Shown here: positions 54,398 through 62,183 of the stretch, in pieces | How the letters are laid out: each line of letters starts with the position of its first letter | Position numbering within the stretch: the stretch's first letter is position 1 | Source of the DNA: Burkholderiaceae bacterium | GTDB lineage: Bacteria > Pseudomonadota > Gammaproteobacteria > Burkholderiales > Burkholderiaceae_C | Length of the DNA stretch: 64,000 nt | Assembly: GCA_030695205.1 (NCBI GenBank) | Contig: JAUYTN010000042.1 | Coordinates: 186,001-250,000, forward strand | Reading direction: 5' to 3' | The notes under the pieces: model-generated | The model's database searches: none | The model's input: the letters and a program-made list of their open reading frames with translations, nothing else | Told to the model about the DNA's origin: nothing | Position numbers and translations under genes: made by a program

Positions 54398-54859
54398 ATG
54401 ACCCATATCCGTCTGGACCATTCCATCGTGCAACTGGTGCTGCTGGCCGCCCTGAGTACCGGCGGTGGCTCCGCTGTGGCCCAGGAGCGCAGCGGTCTGT
54501 TCAAAACCATGGAAGGCGACGTCACCCTGCTGCGCGGTGGCAAAAGCCAGCCCGCCCTGCCCGGAGGCGCGCTGCGCGAGGGTGACCGCATCGTGACTGG
54601 GCGCAACAGCGCGGTATCTGTGGTGCTGAGCGACGGCACGGTGGTGTCGGTCGGCCCCAACTCCAGTGTGGACATGACCCACTACATTTTTGACCCCACC
54701 ACCCAAAACGGCAGCCTGCTGCTCAACCTGCTGCAGGGTACGGTGCGCATGGTCACCGGCATCATGGGCAAGACCAACCCAGAGCTGATCAAACTCACCA
54801 CCCCCACCACCGTGGTCGGGGTGCGCGGCACCGACTTTATTGTGGAAGCCCAGCCATGA
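54398..54859 (+). CDS. FecR-domain periplasmic protein
   Basis: A 153-residue protein with a signal peptide (QLVLLAALSTGGGSAVAQ) and one FecR domain: ALREGDRIVTGRNSAVSVVL, DGTVVSVGPNSSVDM, LNLLQGTVRMVTG and the TPTTVVGVRGTDFIV ending. Such small FecR proteins occur beside OmpA-like lipoproteins and adenylate cyclase sensors. It overlaps the OmpA-family gene by 4 nt; no cyclase gene is seen here. Confidence 0.82.
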   Translation: MTHIRLDHSIVQLVLLAALSTGGGSAVAQERSGLFKTMEGDVTLLRGGKSQPALPGGALREGDRIVTGRNSAVSVVLSDGTVVSVGPNSSVDMTHYIFDPTTQNGSLLLNLLQGTVRMVTGIMGKTNPELIKLTTPTTVVGVRGTDFIVEAQP

Positions 54860-55515
54860 ACACCCTCAGTGCCTCTGTGTTTGGCCTGGGCCGCTCCGCC
54901 TGGAAGGCCCTCGCCGTCGGCCTGCTGGCTGGCTGGCTGGCCGGTTGTGCCTCGCCACCACCGCCACCCCCCTCTGTGCGCGTGGTGCTGCTGCCGCAAT
55001 CCGATGCATCGGGCCAGCCGCTGCCCACCGCGGTGAACGTCACCACAGGCACACAAACCCAGGCTCTGGACAAGCCGCTGGCGGTGGCCGAACTCGACAG
55101 CAAAGGCCAGCTGAGCCAGCGCATCGCCACCCTGGAGGAGATCCAGGCCCGCTACGGCGATGTGCTCAAAATCCAACCTCCTTCGCCTGAGGTAGTTGTG
55201 CTGCGCTTTGTCAGTGGTAAATCGGAGCTGACGCCCGAGTCCGCCGCCGAATTGCCCAGGCTCATTGCGCTGGCCCGGTCGCGTGCAGGGGGTGAAATTC
55301 TGGTGGTGGGCCACACCGACCGGGTCGGCACGGTAGAGGCCAACGACACACTATCGGCCCGGCGAGCCCAGGCCATTGCAGATCTCATCAAGGCGCAGGG
55401 CTTCAGCGCCGAGCTGATCACAGCCTACGGACGCGGCGAGCGCGAGCCCGCCGTGCCCACAGCAGACGAGGTGGCCGAGCCGCGCAACCGGCGCGCCGAA
55501 GTCATCATCCGCTGA
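54856..55515 (+). CDS. OmpA-family outer-membrane lipoprotein
   Basis: A 219-residue lipoprotein: signal sequence with lipobox LAGC (Cys31), then a Pro-rich linker and a C-terminal OmpA/peptidoglycan-binding domain (FVSGKSELTPESAAELPRLI, VVGHTDRVGTVEANDTLSAR, and EPRNRRAEVII). It anchors the outer membrane to peptidoglycan. The 4-nt overlap with the FecR gene suggests a joint envelope function. Confidence 0.87.
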   Translation: MNTLSASVFGLGRSAWKALAVGLLAGWLAGCASPPPPPPSVRVVLLPQSDASGQPLPTAVNVTTGTQTQALDKPLAVAELDSKGQLSQRIATLEEIQARYGDVLKIQPPSPEVVVLRFVSGKSELTPESAAELPRLIALARSRAGGEILVVGHTDRVGTVEANDTLSARRAQAIADLIKAQGFSAELITAYGRGEREPAVPTADEVAEPRNRRAEVIIR

Positions 55516-55540
55516 CCACCCACCTCACCAAGGAACTGCT

Positions 55541-56620
55541 GTGAAAGTTGGCTTGCTCACCGGTGGCGGCGACTGCCCCGGCCTCAACGCGGTGATTCGG
55601 GCGGTGACCCGCAGCCTGCTGCGCCACTGCGCTACCGAGGTGATCGGCATCCAGGACGGGTTTGCCGGACTGATGGAGTGCCGCACCCAGCCCCTGACCT
55701 GGGAAAACGTGGGCGAACTGGTGGGGGTGGGCGGCACCATTTTGGGCACCACCAACCGACTCAACCCACTGAGCAGCGAATCTGCCACTGCACAGGCCAT
55801 GGCCAACGTACAGGCGCTGGGGCTGGACGCCCTGGTCGCCATCGGTGGTGACGGCACCCTGACCATTGCCCACGGACTCGCCCAGCGGGGCCTGAAGGTG
55901 GTGGGGGTACCCAAAACCATCGACAACGACATTGAAGGCTGCGAGCGCAGCTTTGGCTTTGACACCGCCGTGGCCACCGTGACCGATGCCCTGGAGCGGG
56001 TCCACACCACCGGGCACAGCCACGGACGGGTCATGATTGTCGAGACCATGGGCCGTCACGCGGGCTGGATTGCGCTGGAAGCAGGCATTGCCGGAGCGGC
56101 CAACATCATTCTGCTGCCGGAAATTGACTACGACATCGCGCGGGTTGCGGCGGTGTGCCGCCAGCGTGAATCCAAGGAGCGCTTCACCCTCATCTGCATG
56201 GGGGAAGGGGCCAAACCCGTCGGCGGTGACATCACCTGGGACGTCCCCGCTCCCGGCGACACCGGACAGCGACGCCTGGGCGGCGTTGCCATGCAGCTGC
56301 GCGACCAGCTGCAGCCGCTGCTGGGCAGTGAGGTGCGTGCCACGGTGCTGGGCCATGTGCAGCGCGGTGGCAGCCCCACACCCTTTGACCGGGTGCTGTC
56401 GTCCCAGTACGGGGTACATGCAGCCGAGCTGGTGGCGGCTGGGCAGTTTGGCCGCGTCGTCACGCTCACCCGCGGGGCACTGGGCAACATTGCACTCAGC
56501 CGCGTGGCTGCCCAGAACCGGCGGGTACAGGCCGACGAGCCCCTGCTGCACACCGCGCGCCAGCTTGGGGTCAGCCTGGGCGACGCTGAAGACGCATGCC
56601 TGCCATGCCAGACCACCTGA
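55541..56620 (+). CDS. pfkA: 6-phosphofructokinase (group with Gly104/Lys124 signature)
   Basis: A 359-residue PfkA-family enzyme. GLLTGGGDCPGLNAVIRAV at the N-terminus, VAIGGDGTLTIAHGLAQRGL near 99-118, VPKTIDNDIEGCERSFGFDT near 122-141 and ETMGRHAGWIALE near 166. The residue matching E. coli Gly104 is Gly (ATP-type), while that matching Gly124 is Lys (as in PPi enzymes), a mix found in some ATP-using group III enzymes. Start is GTG with AAGGA 6 nt upstream. With edd/eda nearby, both glycolytic routes are coded here. Confidence 0.88.
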   Translation: MKVGLLTGGGDCPGLNAVIRAVTRSLLRHCATEVIGIQDGFAGLMECRTQPLTWENVGELVGVGGTILGTTNRLNPLSSESATAQAMANVQALGLDALVAIGGDGTLTIAHGLAQRGLKVVGVPKTIDNDIEGCERSFGFDTAVATVTDALERVHTTGHSHGRVMIVETMGRHAGWIALEAGIAGAANIILLPEIDYDIARVAAVCRQRESKERFTLICMGEGAKPVGGDITWDVPAPGDTGQRRLGGVAMQLRDQLQPLLGSEVRATVLGHVQRGGSPTPFDRVLSSQYGVHAAELVAAGQFGRVVTLTRGALGNIALSRVAAQNRRVQADEPLLHTARQLGVSLGDAEDACLPCQTT

Positions 56621-57216
56621 CCACCGCCGCGCCCGGCGCTGCGCCGGACTCGCCATCAGACCGCGCACCCGCAGCGGCAAGCGATGGGACGCGCACCCCT
56701 CCCCGCCACGAAAGCCGCCTGGACACCGCTCTGCGGTGTTTGCTGGCCCGGTGCCGCGTCGGTGCGCTTGGCACCGTGGACGCGCACGGTTTGCCCAGTG
56801 TGTCCATGGTGCCGTATGCCATTGAGCCTTACCGTGGGTGGCTGGTCTTGCACGTCAGTGGCTTGGCCGCCCACACCAGCCACCTGCAGCGCCAGCCCAT
56901 GGCATCACTGATGGTGATGCAGCCCGAAGACCCCCTGGCCCCTGTGCATGCGCTGCCCCGGGTGACACTGGCCGTGCGTGCCCACACCCCCCGGCCCGAC
57001 ACCCCAGAGCACCAGCGCTGCCTGGCGGCCTACCTGGCACGGTTTGCCCTGGCCCAGCCAATGACAGAGCTGCCCGACTTCAGGGTGGTGACGCTGGAGC
57101 CACTGGGTGCTCGCCACGTCGCAGGTTTCGGCGCAGCGCGCAGCCTGGATGCGACGCAGCTGCTGGCCCTGTTGCAGGTACCGCCCCCGGAAGTGCCCGC
57201 TGCCCCACATGTCTGA
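56596..57216 (+). CDS. Pyridoxamine 5'-phosphate oxidase-like FMN-binding protein (HugZ type)
   Basis: A 206-residue split-barrel flavoprotein. After a Pro/Ala-rich N-terminal 40 residues the domain shows CRVGALGTVDAHGLPSVSMV, VLHVSGLAAHTSHLQRQPMA and ASLMVMQPEDP, typical of the HugZ/PPOX-like family, some of which act in heme degradation. FMN binding is inferred. It overlaps the end of pfkA by 25 nt and the start of the pseudouridine synthase by 8 nt; the start may be at 56605 instead. Confidence 0.78.
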   Translation: MPAMPDHLTTAAPGAAPDSPSDRAPAAASDGTRTPPRHESRLDTALRCLLARCRVGALGTVDAHGLPSVSMVPYAIEPYRGWLVLHVSGLAAHTSHLQRQPMASLMVMQPEDPLAPVHALPRVTLAVRAHTPRPDTPEHQRCLAAYLARFALAQPMTELPDFRVVTLEPLGARHVAGFGAARSLDATQLLALLQVPPPEVPAAPHV

Positions 57217-57901
57217 GGCCCTTGCCACCCACTCTGGCTGCAGCGTGGCGCACCTGGGAGTGGAGGTGGTGTACGCCGATGCCCACCTCATCGTGCTGAA
57301 CAAACCCAGCGGCCTGCTGTCGGTGCCCGGCAAAGGCCCGGCGCTGGCCGACTGCCTGAGCGCCCGCGCCCAGGCCGTGTGGCCAGACGCCCTGGTGGTG
57401 CACCGGCTGGACATGGCCACCAGCGGCCTGTGCGTCATGGCCCGCGACACCCAAGCCCAGCGCAGCCTGAGCCAGGCATTCGCCAGCCGCCAGACCCACA
57501 AACGCTACGAGGCGGTGGTGGCCGGCAACCCCGACGACACCCAATCCAGCGCCGACGGCTGGCAGCTCATCGACCTGCCACTGATGGTGGACTGGCCCAA
57601 CCGACCCCGCAGCAAGGTGTGCACCGACCACGGCAAGCCCAGCCTGACGCGCTGGCGGGTGCTCAGCCGCGACGCGGTGCACCACACCACCCGCTTGCTG
57701 CTGGCACCGGTCACCGGGCGCACCCACCAGCTGCGGGTGCACCTGATGGCACTGGGCCATCCCATCCTGGGTGATACTTTGTACGCCACAGGCCAGGCAC
57801 TGACCGGGGCGCCACGCCTGCTGCTGCACGCCACCGAACTGGGGCTGCCCCACCCCGCCACAGGCGAACACTGCCAATGGCGCAGCCCGGCACCGTTTTG
57901 A
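57209..57901 (+). CDS. RluA-family pseudouridine synthase
   Basis: A 230-residue single-domain enzyme without an S4 domain, like RluA. Catalytic block DALVVHRLDMATSGLCVMA with the essential Asp near residue 73, plus RYEAVVAG, RLLLAPVTGRTHQLRVHLM and GHPILGDTLY. RluA-type enzymes modify 23S rRNA U746 and tRNA U32; the precise target here is inferred. It overlaps the preceding gene by 8 nt. Confidence 0.9.
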   Translation: MSEALATHSGCSVAHLGVEVVYADAHLIVLNKPSGLLSVPGKGPALADCLSARAQAVWPDALVVHRLDMATSGLCVMARDTQAQRSLSQAFASRQTHKRYEAVVAGNPDDTQSSADGWQLIDLPLMVDWPNRPRSKVCTDHGKPSLTRWRVLSRDAVHHTTRLLLAPVTGRTHQLRVHLMALGHPILGDTLYATGQALTGAPRLLLHATELGLPHPATGEHCQWRSPAPF

Positions 57902-58022
57902 CCCCAGTACCTTGCCCCCGGCCAATGCAACCCTGCGCCAGTGTGGGTTTGTCAGCTGGCACCATGGTTTTGAATTCATAATTACAGCGTTCCCCCCACC
58001 CAACCCCCTGGAGACAATCCCC

Positions 58023-59207
58023 ATGAGCAGAGAAGTAGTCGTTGTCAGCGGTGTGCGCACCGCCATTGGTACCTACGGCGGCAGCCTGAAGGACACCCCC
58101 CCCACCGAACTGGCCGCCACCGTCGTGCGCGAGGCACTCGCCCGCGCCAGCGTGGCCGGTGCCGACGTGGGCCATGTGGTGTTTGGCCATGTGGTCAACA
58201 CCGAACCCAAAGACATGTACCTCAGCCGCGTGGCCGCCATCAACGGTGGCTGTGCCGAGGGCACACCGGCCTTCAACGTCAACCGCCTGTGCGGCTCCGG
58301 CCTGCAGGCCATTGTGTCGGCCAGCCAAAGCATCCTGCTGGGTGACACCGATATCGCCATCGGTGGCGGGGCTGAGAACATGAGCCGCGGCCCCTACGCC
58401 AGCCTCACCGCCCGCTGGGGCGCCCGCATGGGCGATGTGAAAATGGTGGACATGGTGGTGGGCGCGCTGCACGACCCCTTCCACACCATCCACATGGGTG
58501 TGACCGCTGAAAACGTGGCTGCCAAATTCGGCATCACCCGCGACATGCAGGACGCCCTGGCCGTGGAAAGCCACAACCGTGCCCAACGCGCCACAGAGGC
58601 CGGTTACTTCAAAGACCAGATCGTCCCCGTCATGCTCAAGAGCAAAAAAGGCGAAGTGGCCTACGCCACCGACGAACACTTCCGCCCCAACTGCTCGCTG
58701 GCCGACATGGCCAAGCTCAAGCCTGTGTTTGTCAAGGAAAACGGCACCGTCACCGCCGGCAATGCATCGGGCATCAACGATGCCGCCGCTGCGGTGGTGC
58801 TGATGGAAGCCGGTGCAGCCAAGGCCCGTGGCCTGGCACCACTGGCGCGCTTAGTGGGTTATGCCCACACAGGTCTGGACCCCAAAATCATGGGCGTAGG
58901 CCCCATTTCTGCCACGCAAGCCGTGCTGAAGAAAACCGGCCTGACCGTCCACGATCTGGACGTGATCGAGGCCAATGAGGCGTTTGCCGCCCAGGCCTGT
59001 GCAGTGACCCAGGAGCTGGGCCTGGACCCGGCCAAGGTCAACCCCAACGGCTCCGGCATTTCTCTGGGTCACCCCATCGGGGCCACTGGCGCGGTCATCA
59101 CCGTCAAAGCGCTGTACGAACTGCAACGCGTACAGGGCCGCTACGCACTGGTCACCATGTGCATCGGCGGCGGCCAAGGCATTGCCGCCATTTTCGAGCG
59201 CATGTAA
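58023..59207 (+). CDS. bktB: Beta-ketothiolase (BktB-like acetyl-CoA acetyltransferase)
   Basis: A 394-residue thiolase closely resembling Cupriavidus BktB. SREVVVVSGVRTAIGTYGGS at the start, active-site Cys in FNVNRLCGSGLQAIVSASQS, GGGAENMSRGPYASL, HPIGATGAVITVKALYE and CIGGGQGIAAIFERM at the end. It condenses acetyl-CoA with acetyl- or propionyl-CoA, for polyhydroxyalkanoate synthesis or beta-oxidation. No phaB/phaC is next to it. GGAG lies 9 nt before the ATG. Confidence 0.92.
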   Translation: MSREVVVVSGVRTAIGTYGGSLKDTPPTELAATVVREALARASVAGADVGHVVFGHVVNTEPKDMYLSRVAAINGGCAEGTPAFNVNRLCGSGLQAIVSASQSILLGDTDIAIGGGAENMSRGPYASLTARWGARMGDVKMVDMVVGALHDPFHTIHMGVTAENVAAKFGITRDMQDALAVESHNRAQRATEAGYFKDQIVPVMLKSKKGEVAYATDEHFRPNCSLADMAKLKPVFVKENGTVTAGNASGINDAAAAVVLMEAGAAKARGLAPLARLVGYAHTGLDPKIMGVGPISATQAVLKKTGLTVHDLDVIEANEAFAAQACAVTQELGLDPAKVNPNGSGISLGHPIGATGAVITVKALYELQRVQGRYALVTMCIGGGQGIAAIFERM

Positions 59208-59262
59208 CACGCGCACTGGCGGCATGCGCCGCCACCCCTGCATGGTAAAATTTGCAGCAAAT

Positions 59263-59297
59263 AAAGCCCGCCAGTCAAGCGCTAGCGGGCTTTTTTA
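59263..59297. terminator. Bidirectional terminator between bktB and the oxygenase gene
   Basis: AAAGCCCGC (59263-59271) pairs with GCGGGCTTT (59285-59293), followed by T. It ends two convergent genes. Confidence 0.85.
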
Positions 59298-59300
59298 TTA

Positions 59301-60134
59301 CTAAAACTCATCCTGAAAGCCCCCAGCCCGCAGGGTGACCACCAGCGTGTCCCGCCAGCCCAGCACCTCGGGGTGGGTGGGCTGTATGGGCGTGCTCTCG
59401 TGTATCACCCGCTGGTCATCGAGCAACAGCACCGACCATGGCTCGGTCAGGGTGAAGCGCTGGCCAGCTGGGCCGTCTGCCTCAAACACCCGGCTCTCCC
59501 CGCCCTTGATGCCATGGCGGGCCACCAGAAACACCGCGACCAGGTCCACCCCGTCACGGTGCGCCCCTTCGGGCGTGGGGCGTCCGATGCCATCGGTGGT
59601 GTCTATGCGAAACGGGTGCGACTCGGCGTACCAGTCTTGCACCCCACGCAAGCCACTGGCGACTTTGCCCAGGGCCAGGTGCAAGGCAGACCATGCCGGG
59701 TGGCTGGCCATGGCGGGCTCCAACGGCTCGAACCAGCGCTGCATGCCACCGTGCAAGGCGTTGTAGGCCACAGGCTGCCAGTGGGCCCGGTGCGCCACCG
59801 CCTGCACGCCCGTGGCGGACACCACACACGAGCCGTGGCGGCGGCTGCGGTAGCGCCCACCGTCTTTCAGGTGGGCATCTGCGGGCAAGCGGTCCCAACA
59901 CGGCACCAGGGACTCAAGCCCCGACACCGTGTCCTGCCCCAACCAGCGCGACACACCCTCTGCACCCAGCACCGCAAAGCCCTGCTGCCGCAAGGTGGCC
60001 AGCAACTGGGCGGGCTCTACCGCGGGGGGGGCAAACGCAGGTGTGTGATCAGCGCTGGCAGCGCCGACTTGGGTGGGAGGCACAAGCGAGACAACAGATG
60101 GCATGGACAAAGACATGGTGAGCAGAGGCGTCAT
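59301..60134 (-). CDS. 2-oxoglutarate/Fe(II) dioxygenase family protein (PF10014 type)
   Basis: About 277 residues. The catalytic part has the iron motif in GAHRDGVDLVAVFLVARHGI (HRD), the downstream strand GGESRVFEADGPAG and a distal His in DQRVIHESTPI. This matches the 2OG-Fe_Oxy_2 family, whose members include amino-acid hydroxylases such as isoleucine dioxygenase; the substrate here is unknown. The start is unclear: Met codons at 60200, 60134 and 60116 all lack a ribosome binding site; the middle one is given. Confidence 0.75.
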   Translation of the reverse strand: MTPLLTMSLSMPSVVSLVPPTQVGAASADHTPAFAPPAVEPAQLLATLRQQGFAVLGAEGVSRWLGQDTVSGLESLVPCWDRLPADAHLKDGGRYRSRRHGSCVVSATGVQAVAHRAHWQPVAYNALHGGMQRWFEPLEPAMASHPAWSALHLALGKVASGLRGVQDWYAESHPFRIDTTDGIGRPTPEGAHRDGVDLVAVFLVARHGIKGGESRVFEADGPAGQRFTLTEPWSVLLLDDQRVIHESTPIQPTHPEVLGWRDTLVVTLRAGGFQDEF

Positions 60135-60360
60135 GGGCAGGCCGCAGGGGCTGGGTCGCCAGGGCCAAGTGAAGGAACCGCAGGACAAGGGTGGCAGCAC
60201 GGAGAGCGGGCAGTGTAGCCATCCCGACCGGTGCAGCAGCCGACACCAGCACGATCACGGGCCAAGAGGCATTTTCTGCGTTGGATCAAGACCACGCTGC
60301 GCACGGGCTGGCAAGCTAGAGGTTCTCAGTGACCCGCCACAGCACGACAGGAGGTGTTCC

Positions 60361-60768
60361 ATGGTGACTATGTCTTGGACCAGCGCGCTTGCCCTGGATT
60401 TTCCGCCCATCGATAACTTGCACCGGCGGCTGGTAGAACACATTGCGAACGTTCAGACCTGCGACGACCGTGCCATGACCGAGCAATGGGCTGCCCTGGT
60501 GGAATGCGCACAGGCGCTGTTTGCAGACGAAGACCAATGGATGCACTGCACCGACTTTGCCAACGCACCCCACCACTCGCTGGAGCACCGGGTGGTGCTC
60601 AATGTGCTGCGCGAAGGCCTGGCGCTGAGCCGACAGGGCCAGCATGCCCAGGTGCGCACCATGACGCAAGAGTTGGCACGCTGGCTGCCCAAACACATTC
60701 AGTCACTGGACGCAGCCTTGGCGCTGCATCTGCGCCGTCACCCCACCAGCAGGCAAACCCTGCACTGA
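60361..60768 (+). CDS. Bacteriohemerythrin-like protein with one iron ligand missing
   Basis: A 135-residue four-helix protein. The order of di-iron ligands follows bacteriohemerythrin: His21 (IDNLHRRL), Glu57 (FADEDQWM), His72 and His76 (HHSLEH), His112 and Asp117 (HIQSLD). The second ligand, expected four residues before Glu57, is Leu53. Oxygen or iron binding may therefore be changed. A strong AGGAGGTG site lies 4 nt before the ATG. It stands alone between two unrelated genes. Confidence 0.8.
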   Translation: MVTMSWTSALALDFPPIDNLHRRLVEHIANVQTCDDRAMTEQWAALVECAQALFADEDQWMHCTDFANAPHHSLEHRVVLNVLREGLALSRQGQHAQVRTMTQELARWLPKHIQSLDAALALHLRRHPTSRQTLH

Positions 60769-60853
60769 TCGACCACCCAGCTCCCTCACTACCCACACCG
60801 GTATTTCAGGGAAAACCATGTAGCCCGGCCGGGGCGTGCTGAGTATCTTCTCC

Positions 60854-60867
60854 TTGATATTTATCAA
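60854..60867. promoter_or_regulatory. Perfect FNR/Anr-type box overlapping the ribosome binding site of the DUF2189 gene
   Basis: TTGATATTTATCAA matches the FNR/Anr/Dnr consensus TTGAT-N4-ATCAA exactly. It lies in a longer perfect palindrome, CTCCTTGATA, TT, TATCAAGGAG (60850-60871), whose right arm ends with the AAGGAG ribosome binding site. It could be an operator for an FNR-type regulator or a hairpin hiding the ribosome binding site. Confidence 0.6.
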
Positions 60868-60877
60868 GGAGCCTGCT

Positions 60878-61831
60878 TTGAACACCACCGCGCTGTCGTC
60901 CACCCTCACCATGGCTGCGACACGGGAGGATCAGCCGAGCCCCACCATGGGCCAAGCAACCGCCCATACCGAGCACGCGTCAACCCCTGTGGCGACGCCG
61001 CAGGAGCTGGAGGCACCCGACGCCACCAACTCCCCCGCCACAGCCTCGGGCTACGTGCCGTATGTGGAACCTGAAAGGTCCGGCATTCTCAGCCTGCCAC
61101 TTGCCGATCTGCCCCTGTCTGCACCATTTGGGTGGTTGCGAAAAGGTTGGCAAGACTTCACGTGTTGCCCCAAATCCGGGCTGTTTTACGGTCTGTGCTT
61201 TTTCCTGATGGGCCATGCCCTGTGGGCAGTGTTCAAGGCAGCACCAGCCTATGTGCTGGCCCTGAGTGCGGGCTTTTTGCTGATGGGGCCGTTTTTGTCG
61301 CTGGGGCTGTACCACGCCAGCCGCGACATTGAAAACCGCCGACGCCCCTCGCTGCGGGCCTCCTTGCTGGCCTGGCGTCCCACCAAAGGTGCGATGGCCA
61401 TTTTTGCCGGAGTGCTGCTGGTGCTGGAAATGGTCTGGGGCCGGGCGTCGCTGATAGTGTTTGCCGTGACCTTCAACGGCATGCCCTCGGCTGAGGACAC
61501 CCTCACCCAACTGCTCAACCCCCAGAACATCGAGTTTCTGGCGGCGTACACCCTGGTGGGTGGTTTTTTCGCGGGTCTGATTTTTTGCATCAGTGTGATC
61601 GCCATTCCGATGATCATGGACCGCGAGGTCGATGCCGTATCCGCAGGGCTGACCAGCATCCGCGCCTGCTTCCAGAACCCCGGGGTGATGCTGCTCTGGG
61701 GCGCCCTCATCACCCTGTGCATCGGCCTGAGCATGTTGCCCTACTTCCTGGGCCTGCTGGTCACCGGGCCAGTGGTGGGACACGCCACCTGGCATGCGTA
61801 CCGGGCCATCGTGCCTGCGCAGCCGGACTGA
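60878..61831 (+). CDS. DUF2189 integral membrane protein
   Basis: A 317-residue membrane protein of the DUF2189 family. After a polar N-terminal part of about 80 residues come five or six transmembrane segments (for example SGLFYGLCFFLMGHALWAVF, YVLALSAGFLLMGPFLSLGL and GVMLLWGALITLCIGLSMLP), with DIENRRRPSLRASLLAWRPT as the cytoplasmic signature. A TTG start is chosen because AAGGAG lies 6 nt upstream; ATG codons at 60836 and 60911 have worse context. Function is unknown; the FNR-like box suggests control by oxygen or nitric oxide. Confidence 0.78.
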   Translation: MNTTALSSTLTMAATREDQPSPTMGQATAHTEHASTPVATPQELEAPDATNSPATASGYVPYVEPERSGILSLPLADLPLSAPFGWLRKGWQDFTCCPKSGLFYGLCFFLMGHALWAVFKAAPAYVLALSAGFLLMGPFLSLGLYHASRDIENRRRPSLRASLLAWRPTKGAMAIFAGVLLVLEMVWGRASLIVFAVTFNGMPSAEDTLTQLLNPQNIEFLAAYTLVGGFFAGLIFCISVIAIPMIMDREVDAVSAGLTSIRACFQNPGVMLLWGALITLCIGLSMLPYFLGLLVTGPVVGHATWHAYRAIVPAQPD

Positions 61832-62183
61832 CGCCGCAGCTGCGCCCTTCCTCCCCTTTGACCACCCCACCTTCACTGCCCGGCGCCGGGCGGGGTGGAA
61901 CGGTGCGGCCACCGTCCGTCCCGGCTCTGTGGTCACCCACCAGCAACGACCGCCACTCCCAGGCTGTCACGAAGCTGACGGCGCATGCCGACCCGGCACG
62001 GACCCTGCATGACCTGCCGAGGGTGCCCTGCACCGACACCATTGCCTCATGATTATTTTGCATGAGGCTGCGGTGTAAACCCCAATGTTGCCAATTCGGG
62101 GCAGGGCTACAGTCGCCCGGCGGTCTGTGCCACACCCTGGCACCGACCCACGTTTTGCCAGTTCAACCCCACAGGAGTCACGA
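61832..62183. other. Gap between the DUF2189 gene and aapJ
   Basis: 352 bp without a credible gene. It must contain the aap promoter. An 8-bp inverted repeat lies at 62044-62068 (listed separately). No clear -24/-12 sigma-54 promoter could be fitted with correct spacing. Confidence 0.5.
62044..62068. promoter_or_regulatory. 8-bp inverted repeat upstream of aapJ
   Basis: GCCTCATG, spacer ATTATTTTG, CATGAGGC. A perfect palindrome with an AT-rich centre, 116 bp before the aapJ start; possibly an operator for the amino-acid transporter. The regulator is not known. Confidence 0.4.

Noticed and set aside
62130..62155. Sigma-54 promoter before aapJ (TGGCAC ... TTGCC)
   Set aside because: The distance between the GG and GC elements is 16 nt instead of 10.
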